Assembly (NCBI RefSeq): GCF_009372255.1
Contig: NZ_LXGN01000001.1
Coordinates: 1-64,000, forward strand
DNA length: 64,000 nt
Origin: Acinetobacter guerrae
Lineage (GTDB): Bacteria; Pseudomonadota; Gammaproteobacteria; Pseudomonadales; Moraxellaceae
Direction: 5' to 3'
Part shown: one piece after another, positions 63,009 through 64,000 of the stretch
Numbering within the stretch: the first letter of the stretch is position 1
How the letters are laid out: the number at the start of each line of letters is the position of its first letter
Notes under the pieces: model-generated
The model's database searches: none
What the model was told of the DNA's origin: nothing
The model's input: the letters and a program-made list of their open reading frames with translations, nothing else
Program-made: the position numbers and the translations under genes

Positions 63009-64000
63009 TTATGCAGATTGTGCTAACTCTATTTCATCAAGTTGCATCGCAACTGCCAACAATAGATGTTCAGTATTGTTCCAACCCAAGCAACCATCTG
63101 TTATAGACTGACCATAAGTCATATCACATGAAATTTTCTGATTGCCATCAACCAGATGACTCTCTAGCATCACTCCACGTACCTGACTTTGTAATCGCTC
63201 CGCAATGATTTGCTTTAATACTTCAGCTTGTTTCATTGGGTCTTTCGAACTATTTCCATGACTACAATCAATCACCAATGGAGGCAAATCAGTTTGATGT
63301 TTCGCTTTAATTTGCTCGATCGACGCAAGATCATAATTTGGTCCCTGATGAGCGCCGCGTAAAATCAGATGTGGTAATAGATTTCCCGCACTGTGTAAAA
63401 TTGCAGGCAGACCTTGCTGATTCATACCCAGAAACTGATGTTCATGTTTAGCAGACTGAATAGCATCCAACGCAATCTGGATTGAACCATCAGTACCATT
63501 TTTGAAACCAATCGCATAAGGCATATGACTTGAGATTTCACGATGAATCTGTGATTCACTAGTACGCGCACCAATTGCGCCCCACGCCAGAAGATCATCA
63601 AAATAACCAGTAGCCATTGGGCTTAAAATTTCACTGGCAATGGGTAAGCCCATTTCAATAATCTGTAAATATAAAGCACGTGATTTTTCTAAACCTAATT
63701 GCAAATTAGATGAATTATCCAAATTTGGATCATACAAAAAGCCTTTCCAACCTACAGTCGTGCGTGGCTTTTCGATGTAAGTACGCATCACCAGAAAAAT
63801 TTGATCTTTCACCTGCTCTTGTAATTTGACTAATTTTGTTGCGTATTCGAGTGCAGAAACAGGATCATGAATGGAACATGGGCCAGTGATCACCATTAAA
63901 CGTGAATCTTTGCCTGAAAGTATATTTTGAATAGTTTGGCGATGTTCTGTAATTTGTTTTGCAAAAGTAGAAGATAGCGGATATGCCGCTTTTAATTCGG
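63009..64000 (-). CDS. 3-deoxy-7-phosphoheptulonate synthase (class I), 5' end outside the window
   Basis: The reading frame continues through the right edge: before the first visible ATG it reads ELKAAYPLSSTFAKQITEHR and QTIQNILSGKDSRL, the normal N-terminal region of the AroFGH type. Conserved parts are VITGPCSIHDPVSALEYA, MRTYIEKPRTTVGWKGFLYDP (phosphoenolpyruvate site), GARTSESQIHRE, FKNGTDGS and DCSHGNSSKDP. It condenses PEP and erythrose-4-phosphate in the first step of aromatic biosynthesis. Start and full length cannot be determined here. Which feedback type (Phe, Tyr or Trp) cannot be told. Confidence 0.85.
   Translation of the reverse strand, partial: ELKAAYPLSSTFAKQITEHRQTIQNILSGKDSRLMVITGPCSIHDPVSALEYATKLVKLQEQVKDQIFLVMRTYIEKPRTTVGWKGFLYDPNLDNSSNLQLGLEKSRALYLQIIEMGLPIASEILSPMATGYFDDLLAWGAIGARTSESQIHREISSHMPYAIGFKNGTDGSIQIALDAIQSAKHEHQFLGMNQQGLPAILHSAGNLLPHLILRGAHQGPNYDLASIEQIKAKHQTDLPPLVIDCSHGNSSKDPMKQAEVLKQIIAERLQSQVRGVMLESHLVDGNQKISCDMTYGQSITDGCLGWNNTEHLLLAVAMQLDEIELAQSA

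Overview
The window looks like chromosomal DNA of an Acinetobacter species. It is AT-rich, and it carries a dca-type dicarboxylate beta-oxidation cluster with a DcaP porin, a pobA/pobR pair of the Acinetobacter type, several AAHS-family transporters and many IclR regulators. There are no rRNA, tRNA, CRISPR, phage or transposase genes.

Region 1-20 kb is a catabolic island. The first codons of an ETF-ubiquinone oxidoreductase run off the left edge. Next come an AAHS transporter and two paralogous family III CoA-transferase/IclR modules (1789-3982 and 5412-7522). A minus-strand operon (thiolase, 3-hydroxyacyl-CoA dehydrogenase, SDR, enoyl-CoA hydratase) is divergent from an acyl-CoA dehydrogenase, which is followed by two AAHS transporters, a two-subunit CoA-transferase and a DcaP porin. 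Together they describe uptake, CoA activation and beta-oxidation of a dicarboxylic or related acid; the ETF-QO would take electrons from the acyl-CoA dehydrogenases. Palindromes of the form TTTCGC-N3-GCGAAA recur through this island and are likely IclR-type operators.

Region 20-30 kb holds a second acyl-CoA set (600-residue acyl-CoA dehydrogenase, PaaG-like isomerase/hydratase, class II aldolase-like protein, 2-hydroxyacid dehydrogenase), a YbfB-type transporter with a coupled small membrane protein, and pobA. Three genes here appear broken: a PaaI-type thioesterase (one base missing), a LysR regulator (one base extra) and pobR, which has lost its DNA-binding domain by an internal deletion.

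Region 30-35 kb contains a 28-bp XerC/XerD (dif-like) site, a Fic protein preceded by an array of TGAGCCGA inverted repeats, a DUF1826-like protein, MarR and LysR regulators and an aspartate ammonia-lyase.

Region 36-50.5 kb is an iron-linked block on the minus strand: TonB-dependent receptor, FecR, FecI-type sigma factor, an MdtABC-like RND pump with its own outer-membrane factor, and an MFS exporter. Fur-box-like sequences precede fecI, the pump operon and the MFS gene.

Region 50.5-64 kb is mostly housekeeping or ordinary accessory genes: quinone oxidoreductase, an M15 peptidase lipoprotein, a heme-oxygenase-like protein beside a TetR regulator, an ArsR regulator with a BigR-like cysteine pair, SstT, DUF1275 and DUF2058 proteins, an MscS channel, an ABC exporter, a MaoC dehydratase, an AraC regulator, GcvH and the larger part of a DAHP synthase cut by the right edge.
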